Positions 41,924 through 51,063 of a DNA stretch of 64,000 bases are shown piece by piece; the first letter of the stretch is position 1; every line of letters starts with the position of its first letter. Source of the stretch: Pseudomonas fluorescens (GTDB lineage Bacteria; Pseudomonadota; Gammaproteobacteria; Pseudomonadales; Pseudomonadaceae); the NCBI RefSeq assembly GCF_001648775.1, contig NZ_LVEJ01000001.1:248001-312000 (forward strand). Reading direction: 5' to 3'. The notes beneath the pieces are model-generated. The model did not search any database. It had not been told where the DNA came from and was given only the letters and a program-made list of their open reading frames with translations. Both the position numbers and the translations under genes were made by a program.

Positions 41924-43999
41924 ATGACTGAGCTGTCGCAAGTGTCGGTGACGGCACTCAAGGGTGTCGGCGAGGCCATGGCCGAGAAACTGGCCAAGGT
42001 CGGTCTTGAGAACCTTCAGGACGTGCTGTTTCACCTGCCGCTGCGCTATCAGGATCGCACCCGCGTGGTGCCGATCGGTGCGCTGCGACCGGGGCAGGAC
42101 GCCGTGGTCGAAGGCACCGTCAGCGGCGCTGACGTGGTCATGGGCCGCCGGCGCAGCCTTGTCGTGCGCCTGCAGGACGGCACCGGCGGCCTCAGCCTGC
42201 GCTTCTATCATTTCAGCAATGCACAGAAAGAAGGCCTCAAACGCGGCACGCGGGTTCGCTGTTACGGCGAAGCCCGGCCCGGCGCGTCAGGACTGGAAAT
42301 CTACCACCCGGAATACCGCGCCATCACCGGTGACGAACCGCCGCCAGTCGATGAAACCCTGACCCCGGTTTATCCACTCACCGAAGGCCTGACCCAAGCG
42401 CGTCTGCGTCAGCTGTGCATGCAGACGCTGACGATGCTCAAGCCAGACACCTTGCCCGACTGGCTGCCAACCGAACTGGCGCGCGACTATCAACTGGCGC
42501 CGCTGGCCGATGCGATCCGCTACCTGCACAACCCGCCCGCCGATGCCGACGTCGATGAACTCTCCCTCGGCCATCACTGGGCGCAGCATCGCCTCGCTTT
42601 CGAAGAACTGCTGACCCATCAACTGTCGCAGCAGCGTCTGCGCGAAAGCATGCGTTCGCTGCGCGCCCCGGCAATGCCGAAAGCGACCAAGCTGCCACCG
42701 AAGTATCTGGCCAACCTCGGCTTCAGCCCGACTGGTGCGCAACAGCGTGTCGGCAACGAAATCGCTTACGACCTCAGCCAGCACGAACCGATGCTGCGGC
42801 TGATTCAGGGCGACGTCGGCGCGGGCAAAACCGTAGTCGCCGCCCTCGCCGCCCTACAAGCGCTGGAGGCCGGCTACCAAGTCGCACTGATGGCGCCGAC
42901 CGAGATTCTCGCCGAACAACACTTCATCACCTTCAAGCGCTGGCTCGAACCGCTGGGCATCGAAGTGGCGTGGCTGGCCGGCAAGCTCAAGGGCAAAAAC
43001 CGCGTCGCCGCGCTGGAACAGATCGCCAGCGGCGCGCCGATGGTGGTCGGCACCCACGCGCTGTTTCAGGACGAAGTGCAGTTCAAGAATCTGGCGCTGG
43101 TGATCATCGACGAACAGCACCGCTTCGGCGTGCAACAGCGTCTGGCGCTGCGGCAGAAAGGCGTCGGCGGGCGCATGTGCCCGCATCAACTGATCATGAC
43201 CGCCACGCCGATTCCGCGGACGCTGGCGATGAGCGCCTACGCCGACCTCGACACCTCGATCCTCGACGAACTGCCGCCCGGACGAACGCCGGTTAACACC
43301 GTGCTGGTCACCGACACCCGTCGCGTCGAAGTCATCGAACGCGTGCGCGGTGCCTGCGCCGAAGGCCGTCAGGCCTATTGGGTGTGCACGCTGATTGAAG
43401 AATCCGAAGAGCTGACCTGTCAGGCCGCCGAAACCACGTTTGAAGACCTCACCCTCGCCCTCGGCGAACTGAAAGTCGGACTGATTCACGGGCGCATGAA
43501 ACCCGTCGAGAAAGCCGCCGTCATGGCCGAATTCAAGGCCGGTAACCTGCAACTGCTGGTCGCGACCACGGTGATCGAAGTCGGCGTCGACGTGCCCAAC
43601 GCCAGCCTGATGATCATCGAAAACCCAGAGCGCCTCGGCCTCGCGCAACTGCACCAATTGCGCGGCCGCGTTGGCCGGGGCAGCGCCGCCAGCCATTGCG
43701 TGCTGCTCTACCATCCGCCGCTGTCGCAGATCGGTCGCCAGCGTCTGGGCATCATGCGCGAGACCAACGACGGTTTCGTCATCGCCGAAAAAGACCTCGA
43801 ACTGCGCGGCCCCGGCGAAATGCTCGGCACCCGCCAGACCGGCCTGCTGCAATTCAAAGTCGCCGACCTGATGCGCGACGCCGACCTGCTGCCCGCCGTC
43901 CGCGACGCCGCCCAAGCCCTGCTGGAACGCTGGCCGACCCACGTCAGCCCATTGCTCGACCGCTGGTTGCGCCATGGGCAGCAATACGGCCAAGTGTGA
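41924..43999 (+). CDS. recG: ATP-dependent DNA helicase RecG
   Basis: 691 residues. An N-terminal wedge/OB region (~60-150) precedes SF2 motifs: Walker A GDVGAGKTVVA (~294), IIDEQHRFG (~395), TATPIPRTLAM (~427), RLGLAQLHQLRGRVGRG (~570-586). Remodels stalled forks and branched DNA. Co-transcribed with oxyR. Confidence 0.97.
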   Translation: MTELSQVSVTALKGVGEAMAEKLAKVGLENLQDVLFHLPLRYQDRTRVVPIGALRPGQDAVVEGTVSGADVVMGRRRSLVVRLQDGTGGLSLRFYHFSNAQKEGLKRGTRVRCYGEARPGASGLEIYHPEYRAITGDEPPPVDETLTPVYPLTEGLTQARLRQLCMQTLTMLKPDTLPDWLPTELARDYQLAPLADAIRYLHNPPADADVDELSLGHHWAQHRLAFEELLTHQLSQQRLRESMRSLRAPAMPKATKLPPKYLANLGFSPTGAQQRVGNEIAYDLSQHEPMLRLIQGDVGAGKTVVAALAALQALEAGYQVALMAPTEILAEQHFITFKRWLEPLGIEVAWLAGKLKGKNRVAALEQIASGAPMVVGTHALFQDEVQFKNLALVIIDEQHRFGVQQRLALRQKGVGGRMCPHQLIMTATPIPRTLAMSAYADLDTSILDELPPGRTPVNTVLVTDTRRVEVIERVRGACAEGRQAYWVCTLIEESEELTCQAAETTFEDLTLALGELKVGLIHGRMKPVEKAAVMAEFKAGNLQLLVATTVIEVGVDVPNASLMIIENPERLGLAQLHQLRGRVGRGSAASHCVLLYHPPLSQIGRQRLGIMRETNDGFVIAEKDLELRGPGEMLGTRQTGLLQFKVADLMRDADLLPAVRDAAQALLERWPTHVSPLLDRWLRHGQQYGQV

Positions 44000-44078
44000 G
44001 CACCGTCGCAGTTTCTGACAGATCGTTCTGACCAAGCTGGTTATACTCCTGCCATTGTTTCAAAAACGGATACAGATC

Positions 44079-45479
44079 ATGACCGAAGCCGCTCTCGCCC
44101 CCGAATCCCCGCACGCGCCGTCTGTCATTCGGCTGCTGCTAGGCAAGCTGGGCATCGCCTACGAAGAAGTGCTCGATCACCACGGCCTCAATGCATCGCG
44201 CAAGGTACAAGCCGTGTTGCTCGACGACGCCGTCGGCGCGCTGATGGTGCTGTTTCCGCAGAGCCAATTGCTCGACCTCAACCGCCTCGCCGAACTGACT
44301 GGCCGTCGCCTCACCGCCGTCTCCACCGAGCGTCTGGAAAAAATGCTCGGCAAACACAGCCTGAGCCTGCTGCCAGGCCTGCCGGCGCTGACCAGTTCGC
44401 CGTGCCTCTACGAAGAAAGCCTGCTGCGTGAGCCGAAGTTGCTGATCAACTCCGGCGAGCCGGGCCTGCTGCTGGAAATCGCCAGCGAAGACTTCAAGAC
44501 CATGCTGACCAAGGCCAGCGCCGCCAACTTCGGCGAAGCCCTGAGCAGCATCCGCCCGAACCTCGACCGCCCGGACGATGACCGCGAGGAAATCACCCAG
44601 GCCGTGCAAGCGTTCACCGCGCGGCGCATTCAGCAGCGTCTGGAAGCGACCATCGAAATTCCGCCGCTGGCCGAGACGGCACAAAAAATCATCAAGCTGC
44701 GTGTTGACCCCAACGCCACCATCGACGACATCACCGGCGTGGTTGAAACCGACCCGGCGCTGGCCGCGCAAGTGGTGAGCTGGGCAGCGTCGCCGTACTA
44801 CGCCTCGCCAGGCAAGATTCGTTCGGTGGAAGACGCGATCGTCCGCGTACTCGGCTTCGATCTGGTGATCAACCTTGCGCTGGGCCTGGCCCTCGGCAAG
44901 ACCCTGAGCCTGCCGAAAGACCACCCGCAACACACCACGCCGTACTGGCAGCAATCGATCTACACCGCCGCCGTCATCGAAGGCCTGACCCGCGCCATGC
45001 CGCGCGCCCAGCGCCCGGAAGCCGGCCTGACGTATCTGGCCGGTCTGCTGCATAACTTCGGTTACCTGCTGCTGGCCCACGTGTTCCCGCCGCACTTCTC
45101 GCTGATCTGCCGCCACCTGGAGGTCAACCCGCACCTGTGCCACAGCTACATCGAGCAACACCTGCTCGGTATCAGCCGCGAACAGATCGGCTCGTGGCTG
45201 ATGCGCTACTGGGACATGCCCGATGAACTGGCCACCGCTCTGCGCTTCCAGCACGACCCAAGCTACGACGGCGCCTACGCCGAATACCCGAACCTCGTCT
45301 GCCTGGCCGTGCGCCTGCTGCGTGGACGCGGGATTGGCTCTGGACCGGATGAAGATATTCCGGATGCGCTGCTTGAACGTGTGGGCCTGACCCGCGACAA
45401 AGCCAACGACGTCGTCAGCAAAGTGCTCGAAGCCGAAGTGCTGCTGCGTGAACTGGCTTCGCAGTTCAGCCAGGCCTGA
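44079..45479 (+). CDS. YbaK-HDOD fusion signalling protein
   Basis: 466 residues from MTEAALAPESPHAPS. An N-terminal YbaK/aminoacyl-tRNA deacylase-like domain (~15-150, AVLLDDAVGALMVLFP) is joined to an HDOD domain (~200-400, IPPLAETAQKIIKLRVDPNAT, with AGLLHNFGYLLLAHVF). HDOD proteins act in signalling without clear catalysis. A hairpin follows. Confidence 0.9.
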   Translation: MTEAALAPESPHAPSVIRLLLGKLGIAYEEVLDHHGLNASRKVQAVLLDDAVGALMVLFPQSQLLDLNRLAELTGRRLTAVSTERLEKMLGKHSLSLLPGLPALTSSPCLYEESLLREPKLLINSGEPGLLLEIASEDFKTMLTKASAANFGEALSSIRPNLDRPDDDREEITQAVQAFTARRIQQRLEATIEIPPLAETAQKIIKLRVDPNATIDDITGVVETDPALAAQVVSWAASPYYASPGKIRSVEDAIVRVLGFDLVINLALGLALGKTLSLPKDHPQHTTPYWQQSIYTAAVIEGLTRAMPRAQRPEAGLTYLAGLLHNFGYLLLAHVFPPHFSLICRHLEVNPHLCHSYIEQHLLGISREQIGSWLMRYWDMPDELATALRFQHDPSYDGAYAEYPNLVCLAVRLLRGRGIGSGPDEDIPDALLERVGLTRDKANDVVSKVLEAEVLLRELASQFSQA

Positions 45480-45485
45480 ACGCAA

Positions 45486-45524
45486 GCGGGCAAGCGACCT
45501 CCAGTTGGAGCGACGCTTGCCCGC
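45486..45524. terminator. Hairpin between the HDOD and delta-60 genes
   Basis: GCGGGCAAGCG pairs with CGCTTGCCCGC, with an inner TCCAGTTGGA palindrome making a longer interrupted stem. Convergent genes end on both sides. Confidence 0.65.
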
Positions 45525-45543
45525 GATATACCCAACCTCCGGC

Positions 45544-46872
45544 TTAATCCGACTTGTTCAGGTAACGGATCACCCAGCCTTTATCGGTCCCCGAGTCGGT
45601 GAAATACACTCCGCCCACCACGATACGCCCATCATCCATCACGGCCATGCCGTGTGGGTATTCGAAACCCGCGCTTTCATTGAAAACAGTAAATCCCGTA
45701 CCGAAGAAAGAAGGGTCCGGAGAACCATCCGCCTGAAAGCGTGCGGTAACCGCGCTGAGAGTCTCGTCAAACACACCGTTGCCACTACTACCGCAAACGA
45801 TGACTGAACCGTCCGTACGAGGCACGCAATGCAACCACCTGACGCCTTGGGAGACAGGTGACGAAATCAGTGGATTACCACCATTGAACACCCGATTGTA
45901 GGAACCGCTGAAATTGAGCACCGCAATCAAGCCTTGAGGCACGCCGTTCACCGCCGCACCGCCGGCCACAACGATTTTGTCGTCGACTATTGCCGCAACG
46001 TCCAGGCTGATCCATTCATCGCGGGGCACATATACCGCTCCTTTGGTTCCAAATCCCCTGTCGACCTTGCCCGCTGCATCGAAACGAGTCACGTAAGCGC
46101 CAGGCTTACCCACCGCGAAATAATTGCCGCAGATCACCACGGCGCCGTCAACCTGGGTCGCGACCGCTTGCGCAACGATGTCCGAAGGCGAAATCTCTGC
46201 AAGCTCTATGAACGCAAAGCCAGTGCCGTTGAAGGTCTCATCGGGTGAGCCATCCGGCTCGAACCTCAGAACGATACCTTTTTCCCGTCCGGCAGCATCT
46301 CTAACGGTACTGACCACGACGATTTTTTCATCCAGTTGTTGAGCGGCCATCCCTGCTGCGCCAGCCGTTGCGGCACCGCTGCCAGACTCTTGCACCACCC
46401 CGGAATATGCGCCTCCTCCCATCTTCTCGTAAGGAAGATAAAGCACGCCTTGTTCGCCGAAGGACGTTTGCAGTTGCCCGTCCTCGCGCTGTCTGACCAG
46501 CACCAGGCCCGTCGAGTATTTCGCGCCTTCTGCCGAGTACTCAGCACGGACCAGCCAACCGCCATCGCTCAGCGGTGTAAACCCGAGGATCCGGCTCATG
46601 TAGAAATTTTCTTTCAGGCTGATCTCGAAATAGCCGGAGTCTTCTCCACCGAACGCTGAGTCGAGAGCACCGTCTTCAAGCAGACGAACGATCCCCGTAG
46701 GCGCACCGGGTGTCGAAAGGCGAACGGCAACCAGCAATTTGTTTTGCGGCAGCGCCAGCAACGCCCTCACGTCATATCCCGAGAACCCGGGGAACGGAAA
46801 TCTGAGGATGCCAGCGTCGCCAAAGGTCGGATCGAGAGACCTAGGGGTCGAAATACTCTGTGTTTGCGTCAT
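45544..46872 (-). CDS. Delta-60 repeat protein
   Basis: 442 residues made of about seven delta-60 repeats, each with a D-x-x-F/G-x-G-x-x-x kernel: LDPTFGDAGI, LDSAFGGEDSG, LQTSFGEQGV, PDETFNGTGF, VDRGFGTKGA, YNRVFNGGN and PDPSFFGTGF. It should fold as a beta-propeller-like barrel. No signal peptide is visible (starts MTQTQSISTPRSLD), which leaves location open; a non-classical or type I/VI export route, or a cytoplasmic role, cannot be told apart. Confidence 0.85.
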   Translation of the reverse strand: MTQTQSISTPRSLDPTFGDAGILRFPFPGFSGYDVRALLALPQNKLLVAVRLSTPGAPTGIVRLLEDGALDSAFGGEDSGYFEISLKENFYMSRILGFTPLSDGGWLVRAEYSAEGAKYSTGLVLVRQREDGQLQTSFGEQGVLYLPYEKMGGGAYSGVVQESGSGAATAGAAGMAAQQLDEKIVVVSTVRDAAGREKGIVLRFEPDGSPDETFNGTGFAFIELAEISPSDIVAQAVATQVDGAVVICGNYFAVGKPGAYVTRFDAAGKVDRGFGTKGAVYVPRDEWISLDVAAIVDDKIVVAGGAAVNGVPQGLIAVLNFSGSYNRVFNGGNPLISSPVSQGVRWLHCVPRTDGSVIVCGSSGNGVFDETLSAVTARFQADGSPDPSFFGTGFTVFNESAGFEYPHGMAVMDDGRIVVGGVYFTDSGTDKGWVIRYLNKSD

Positions 46873-47064
46873 GAGCTTGCTCCATCAAGTCGTTGAAGTC
46901 CCTTAACGCCGGAACTGGAACTTGAGTAGAGCATCGCGACGGTACACAAAACACCTGATAGAAATGACAGTCCGGATGTCTTTGCGAGCCGAAATAATGG
47001 CCTTACAAGACAAGCGCACCGTTATTCAGTGCGCGTGCATGGGTTTGTTCAAGCGAACGACTTC

Positions 47065-47448
47065 TTAAGCTTTAGCCGTCGCCTTTCTTGGTTTCAAATA
47101 CTTCATCAACCCTTGGAACCACATCACCAGCGCCGGATTGCCCTTGAGCTGGATCGACTTGTCCTGAATCCCCTGCATAAACGCCAACTGCTTGTTCTTC
47201 GCCTGCATCGTGGCAAAGCCATAACCGGCATCTTTAAACGCAATCGCAAACGCCGGCTCTGCCACCACGCCAGACTTGCTGGTGATGCGCTGATCCTTGA
47301 CCACGAAATGCCGCGCCACTTTCCCATCCAGCGTCTGCAGCTGAAACACCAGATCCTTGTCACCCAACTGCTGCTGGAACGCAGGATTTGTCCGGCTGGC
47401 CTTCCCCATCAACAAACCCATCATCCACAGAAGAAAACGAAATTTCAT
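47065..47448 (-). CDS. SCP2-like small protein
   Basis: 127 residues from MKFRFLLWMMGLLMGKAS; GAGG is 8 bases before this ATG (GTG at 47454 is too close). An N-terminal hydrophobic stretch (4-16) precedes a domain resembling SCP2 sterol-carrier proteins (DLVFQLQTLDGKVARHFVV, IQLKGNPALVMWFQGLMKY). Common and conserved in Pseudomonas next to recG; role unknown, possibly lipid binding. Confidence 0.75.
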   Translation of the reverse strand: MKFRFLLWMMGLLMGKASRTNPAFQQQLGDKDLVFQLQTLDGKVARHFVVKDQRITSKSGVVAEPAFAIAFKDAGYGFATMQAKNKQLAFMQGIQDKSIQLKGNPALVMWFQGLMKYLKPRKATAKA

Positions 47449-47623
47449 GCGCACAGCCTCAAAAGGAAAATGAACGGCCGGGGCAGTGTAAGGGATTCGG
47501 ACGATAACGCCAGTATCTGACTCTGTTGGAGGATGATACAGACCATTTCCTGCACGATGACCGCCAAGTCACGATTCAGCGCTCGCCCACTGATCACCTT
47601 TCCTACACCTGTTGAAACACATC

Positions 47624-47672
47624 CCTGTAGGAGTTGGCGAAGCCTGCGATCTTTTGATCTTCCGCCCCGCGA
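47624..47672. repeat. Degenerate dispersed repeat in a 377-base gene gap
   Basis: CTGTAGGAGTTGGCGAAGCC followed by GCGATCTTTTGATCTTC resembles a short dispersed Pseudomonas repeat with the core GATCTTTTGATC; here it is worn. The rest of 47449-47825 shows no gene and holds the DUF6124 promoter and leader. Confidence 0.6.
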
Positions 47673-47825
47673 ATCTATGGGAAATTTCCTGCAAAGTGCG
47701 GGGCTGTGCCTGAACTAGGCGAGTTGCTGCGGTGGGGATAGGCTCTGTGTGTCGCCGCAAAATCGGTGGCCGGATGTGCAAGTCCGAACTCGGGGAAATC
47801 AATTAACTGCTCAGGATTTACACCG

Positions 47826-48188
47826 ATGACCGATGAAACATTCAGCACTGAAGCAACCTCACCCTACGAATCCCTCAATTCTAAGAAAGTCCACGAAGCC
47901 GCCGAACGCGCCCTCGACCACCATTTCAAACCAGCCGTCGAACCACACCCCAAACGCGAGAACGGCCTCTTCAAACTCTCTTCCGGCACCGACGCCGAAG
48001 CCCTCATGGCCAACGCCTCCGAAGACCTCCTGTCCATCAGCGTCATCGCCTGCGACCTCGCCGAGGACCTCCACGGCTCCCGCCGCTCGGTGACCCTTAC
48101 CCTGAGCAGAATGGCGGATGGCGTGCGATTGATGGTGGAAGGGACGCTCGACCAGATTGAAGTGCGAAGCGTGGCGGCCAAGCCGTAG
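47826..48188 (+). CDS. DUF6124 family protein
   Basis: 120 residues from MTDETFSTEATSPYESLNSK. The family core is LSISVIACDLAEDL...RRSVTLTLSRMADGV in the C-terminal half, a helical segment. Small Pseudomonas-restricted protein, function unknown. A C-terminal fragment of a relative lies at 59043-59219. Strong terminator follows. Confidence 0.82.
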   Translation: MTDETFSTEATSPYESLNSKKVHEAAERALDHHFKPAVEPHPKRENGLFKLSSGTDAEALMANASEDLLSISVIACDLAEDLHGSRRSVTLTLSRMADGVRLMVEGTLDQIEVRSVAAKP

Positions 48189-48202
48189 CGAGATTTGCGG
48201 AT

Positions 48203-48232
48203 GAAAAAAGGGGACGTTATGTCCCCTTTTTG
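48203..48232. terminator. Bidirectional terminator
   Basis: AAAAAGGGGAC pairs with GTCCCCTTTTT around GTTAT, between the convergent DUF6124 and 143-residue genes. Confidence 0.92.
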
Positions 48233-48245
48233 AATATTCCCTGCT

Positions 48246-48677
48246 TCACCACTGGCAACCTGTTTCAGGTTTCGAATCCACGTTGTAATCGTTTTCAAAC
48301 GAATACTTCTTTGCGGATTTGTAATTCGTATACGTCATCGCATCAACCCGGCCACCCTGAGTGACCATCTGATACTCACCTGTTAGTGCGCCATCAACTA
48401 CTTCAACCCAAGTTGTCGTGTACTGGTAGGGCCGGCCATAGACCAATTCCTCTTGTTCAGTATTGCGATGAACCAGAGTGATGGCCTTCTTCGACTTGCT
48501 GTACTTGACGCCAGCACCGCTCCACTTGGCGACAGAGTCGTAATAGGTTCTGAATTCAAAATTTATGGGTTTGCCTTCGTAGGAGCGGAAGCAAAAAACC
48601 TCGGTCGTGACCTCGCTATGAGCCGCCAGAGGAACGAAAACGAGCAACGCGGAAAACAATGCAGACGAAAATTTCAA
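48246..48677 (-). CDS. Predicted periplasmic protein, unknown family
   Basis: 143 residues with a TTG start; AAGGA lies 9 bases before it. Signal peptide MKFSSALFSALLVFVPLAAHS. The mature part is beta-rich with two cysteines (VFCFRS and ETGCQW) that probably form a disulfide. No recognised family. Small exported proteins like this are often envelope inhibitors or immunity proteins, but nothing proves that here. It is separated by 68 bases from the gene upstream. Confidence 0.7.
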   Translation of the reverse strand: MKFSSALFSALLVFVPLAAHSEVTTEVFCFRSYEGKPINFEFRTYYDSVAKWSGAGVKYSKSKKAITLVHRNTEQEELVYGRPYQYTTTWVEVVDGALTGEYQMVTQGGRVDAMTYTNYKSAKKYSFENDYNVDSKPETGCQW

Positions 48678-48744
48678 ACCGAATATTCCTTTAGCGGTTC
48701 ATGGGTAATAAAAAACATGCTTTCAGCAACTCAACGAGCGCTGG

Positions 48745-49818
48745 TCACGCCTCTGGCGCCACAGCGCTGCGCTCAACCACCCTCGCCGGGATCTTCGAAG
48801 CCTTTCCCGCTTCCGACATACGCGATGCGTATTGCCTGTACGCCGGCACCGCTCGCTCTTTATCGTTCATAGCCCAATAGCTATCTGCGAGATTCAGGTA
48901 AGCCACCGTCCGCTCTGGGTTGTGTGCAATTACCGCATTCAACAGTTCAATGGACTCTACGTAGTAACCCGCTTCGCCGAGTAGAAAACCTAGGTCGTTG
49001 GACCAGCCAGGATGCTGTCGGAAGTAGTACTTTCCGGTGATATAACTCTCAGGAGAACACGCGCCATGTGAATCATCGCCCATCAGTGCCTCACCCATCA
49101 CTCTTTTGAAAGAGCTGCTGTCACCCTTCCGATACGCCGCCAGCGCCGTATCCAGCAGGTCCGCCGAATAGACAGTCATGAGTTTTTTATAACCGCCCTG
49201 AGGTCCGCTAATGTTCGCAGCCCGCAGCTTTTGAAGAGCCTCGAACCCATCGAAGGACGCCAGAGTGATAGAGCCCAATGTCCGCACCGGCAACTCCGCC
49301 ACGCTGATGAGCGAGCGATCGCAATACTCGTTGTTAACCAACTGCAATATTTGCTTTAGCTCAAACTGCCTTGAACTTCTATTGAAGGCGAACAACAGGT
49401 TGAAGTTGTAAACTGCGTTATCTTCTTCGCTGGTTACCAGCGCGATGTAATCCCCTGCCTCAACGAACGGCTGCTTGACCACAGCTTCCTCAGCCTGCGG
49501 ATCAATGACAGTCATGACGCCAGGGCGACCTTTGATTACATGGACGCTGAATACACCCTGAAGCGCAGACGAGTACTGACTCTTGATCAGAGGCAGCGCC
49601 TTCGACGTATCGAGCAAGATGTCCTCGTCACGCGCTTGTTCCGACGCAATCAACAATCGGTTAGAAACTTCGTCCGCATCGCCCGCCAGCACAAACACCT
49701 TTTGCCGTGATGCATCACCCAGCAAGCTAGCCGGAATTTCCTTCAGGACTTGTGGGGCAGCGAGTGCGTATGAAGTGGTTAGCAGCCCAAGGCTCAACAC
49801 GATAAAGCGGAAGAACAT
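48745..49818 (-). CDS. Exported TPR-containing protein, paralogue A
   Basis: 357 residues from MFFRFIVLSLGLLTTSYALA, a clear signal peptide. A GTG at 49824 overlaps the previous stop as GTGA and is an alternative start. The C-terminal ~90 residues (LGFLLGEAGYYVESIELL through PARVVERSAV) form TPR-like helices and closely resemble the C-terminal part of the neighbouring 282-residue protein, down to the V-V-E-R-S ending. Function unknown. Confidence 0.8.
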   Translation of the reverse strand: MFFRFIVLSLGLLTTSYALAAPQVLKEIPASLLGDASRQKVFVLAGDADEVSNRLLIASEQARDEDILLDTSKALPLIKSQYSSALQGVFSVHVIKGRPGVMTVIDPQAEEAVVKQPFVEAGDYIALVTSEEDNAVYNFNLLFAFNRSSRQFELKQILQLVNNEYCDRSLISVAELPVRTLGSITLASFDGFEALQKLRAANISGPQGGYKKLMTVYSADLLDTALAAYRKGDSSSFKRVMGEALMGDDSHGACSPESYITGKYYFRQHPGWSNDLGFLLGEAGYYVESIELLNAVIAHNPERTVAYLNLADSYWAMNDKERAVPAYRQYASRMSEAGKASKIPARVVERSAVAPEA

Positions 49819-49820
49819 AT

Positions 49821-50669
49821 TCACTCTTTCAGTCCCTGAATTTCGGATCGCTCAACGACGCGTTGCGGAATCTTCTGCGCTTTACCGGCGGCACTCATCG
49901 CGTCGCGGTACTCGCGGTAATAACGCTGCGCTTCCTCTTGGCGATCAAGTCGCCATAGCGAATCAGCCATGTTCAGCATCAGCACTGTGCGTTTGCCGAC
50001 AGCTTCAACGCCTCGATAAAACTTCAGCGCCAACTCATCGTTGCCGCCCTCGGCCAAGTAGAAACCGAGGTCGTTGTAAGCCTGAACACTTTGCGCCGGG
50101 GGATGACACGCCATGTAGGATTCCGGGCTTAAAAAGCTCAGGCTCCATTCGATGGACTCTGCGCGGGACTGTGCCGGCTCGATACTCGAAGCATATTTCA
50201 GCAGGTCCTTGGGTGGCTTAGTCTCCAAGACAGGATTGAGCACCCCGCCCTCTTCGGAAACCCATTGCTTGCCTACCCATTTACCCTCACAAAACCGCTC
50301 GTAACTCTCAGCAAGCACGCAACCGGTTTCCATCGAAATCAAATCGCAATGCCCTTGTGATGTCGCTATTTCCTCACCGTTCTCACCTATGACTACGCCG
50401 TACTCCACCGCAGTCGCCAGTAGAAATTTTTTGTCAGGGCTGAGCCATTCAGGATAAGCCTGGGCACCAATGCCGGCATGAAACAACGGGAACGTTTTTC
50501 CATTCGCGGTGAACCAGGCAGTGGTAGATTCCACGACGGGTGATGTCCATTTTTTTGCCTGGAACGTCACTGTGTTTCCGGCGCCTCCCACTATTGGCGG
50601 GTCAACGGCAAAGACATTGGTAGCGCTGAACAAGCTGCCGATCATCAACACCCACTTAAGGCTGGCCAT
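49821..50669 (-). CDS. Exported TPR-containing protein, paralogue B
   Basis: 282 residues with signal peptide MASLKWVLMIGSLFSATNVFA; AAGGA is 6 bases before the ATG. The C-terminal region (LGFYLAEGGNDELALKFYRG to PQRVVERSEI) is TPR-like and parallels paralogue A. The N-terminal half differs (beta-rich, FLLATAVEYGVVIGENG). Stop overlaps the next start, so translation is coupled. Periplasmic, function unknown. Confidence 0.82.
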   Translation of the reverse strand: MASLKWVLMIGSLFSATNVFAVDPPIVGGAGNTVTFQAKKWTSPVVESTTAWFTANGKTFPLFHAGIGAQAYPEWLSPDKKFLLATAVEYGVVIGENGEEIATSQGHCDLISMETGCVLAESYERFCEGKWVGKQWVSEEGGVLNPVLETKPPKDLLKYASSIEPAQSRAESIEWSLSFLSPESYMACHPPAQSVQAYNDLGFYLAEGGNDELALKFYRGVEAVGKRTVLMLNMADSLWRLDRQEEAQRYYREYRDAMSAAGKAQKIPQRVVERSEIQGLKE

Positions 50670-50687
50670 AGCAAATCCTTTTCGCCG

Positions 50688-51059
50688 TTAGCCGGCCTTT
50701 TGTTTTGTCAGGCACTTTGCATATCCGTCCGCAAACTTGGCGTCGAATGACAACGCCACCGGTTCATCCAGCTCGGCCGAGGTGTTGAGCAATTTGTGAG
50801 TAGCCGGGGTGTATTTGATCCAGCCAATCGTGCCGCTGCCGTCGGTGTCGAAAAACAGCTGAGCGCGCACTACTTCACCGTCGTCCTCGTCGATCAGCAG
50901 GTTGACCTTGTCCTTGACGACATAACGAAACGGAAAATCGCTGCTCCTGACAAGCTCAGTAAGGTAGCCGTAGCAACTCCCTTCACTGGCAGTCGCGGGC
51001 AGTGAATGAGGTAAAAGCGAAAGCGCAATCAGCACAGGCCGAATGAAAAACCAGTTCAT
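50688..51059 (-). CDS. Small exported protein, unknown family
   Basis: 123 residues from MNWFFIRPVLIALSLLPHS, a signal peptide; GGAG is 7 bases before the ATG, which lies 4 bases after the upstream stop. Mature part has YVVKDKVNLLIDEDDGEVV and two cysteines (GSCYGY and YAKCLT). Part of the leftward string of exported proteins; no recognised domain. Confidence 0.75.
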   Translation of the reverse strand: MNWFFIRPVLIALSLLPHSLPATASEGSCYGYLTELVRSSDFPFRYVVKDKVNLLIDEDDGEVVRAQLFFDTDGSGTIGWIKYTPATHKLLNTSAELDEPVALSFDAKFADGYAKCLTKQKAG

Positions 51060-51063
51060 CCAC

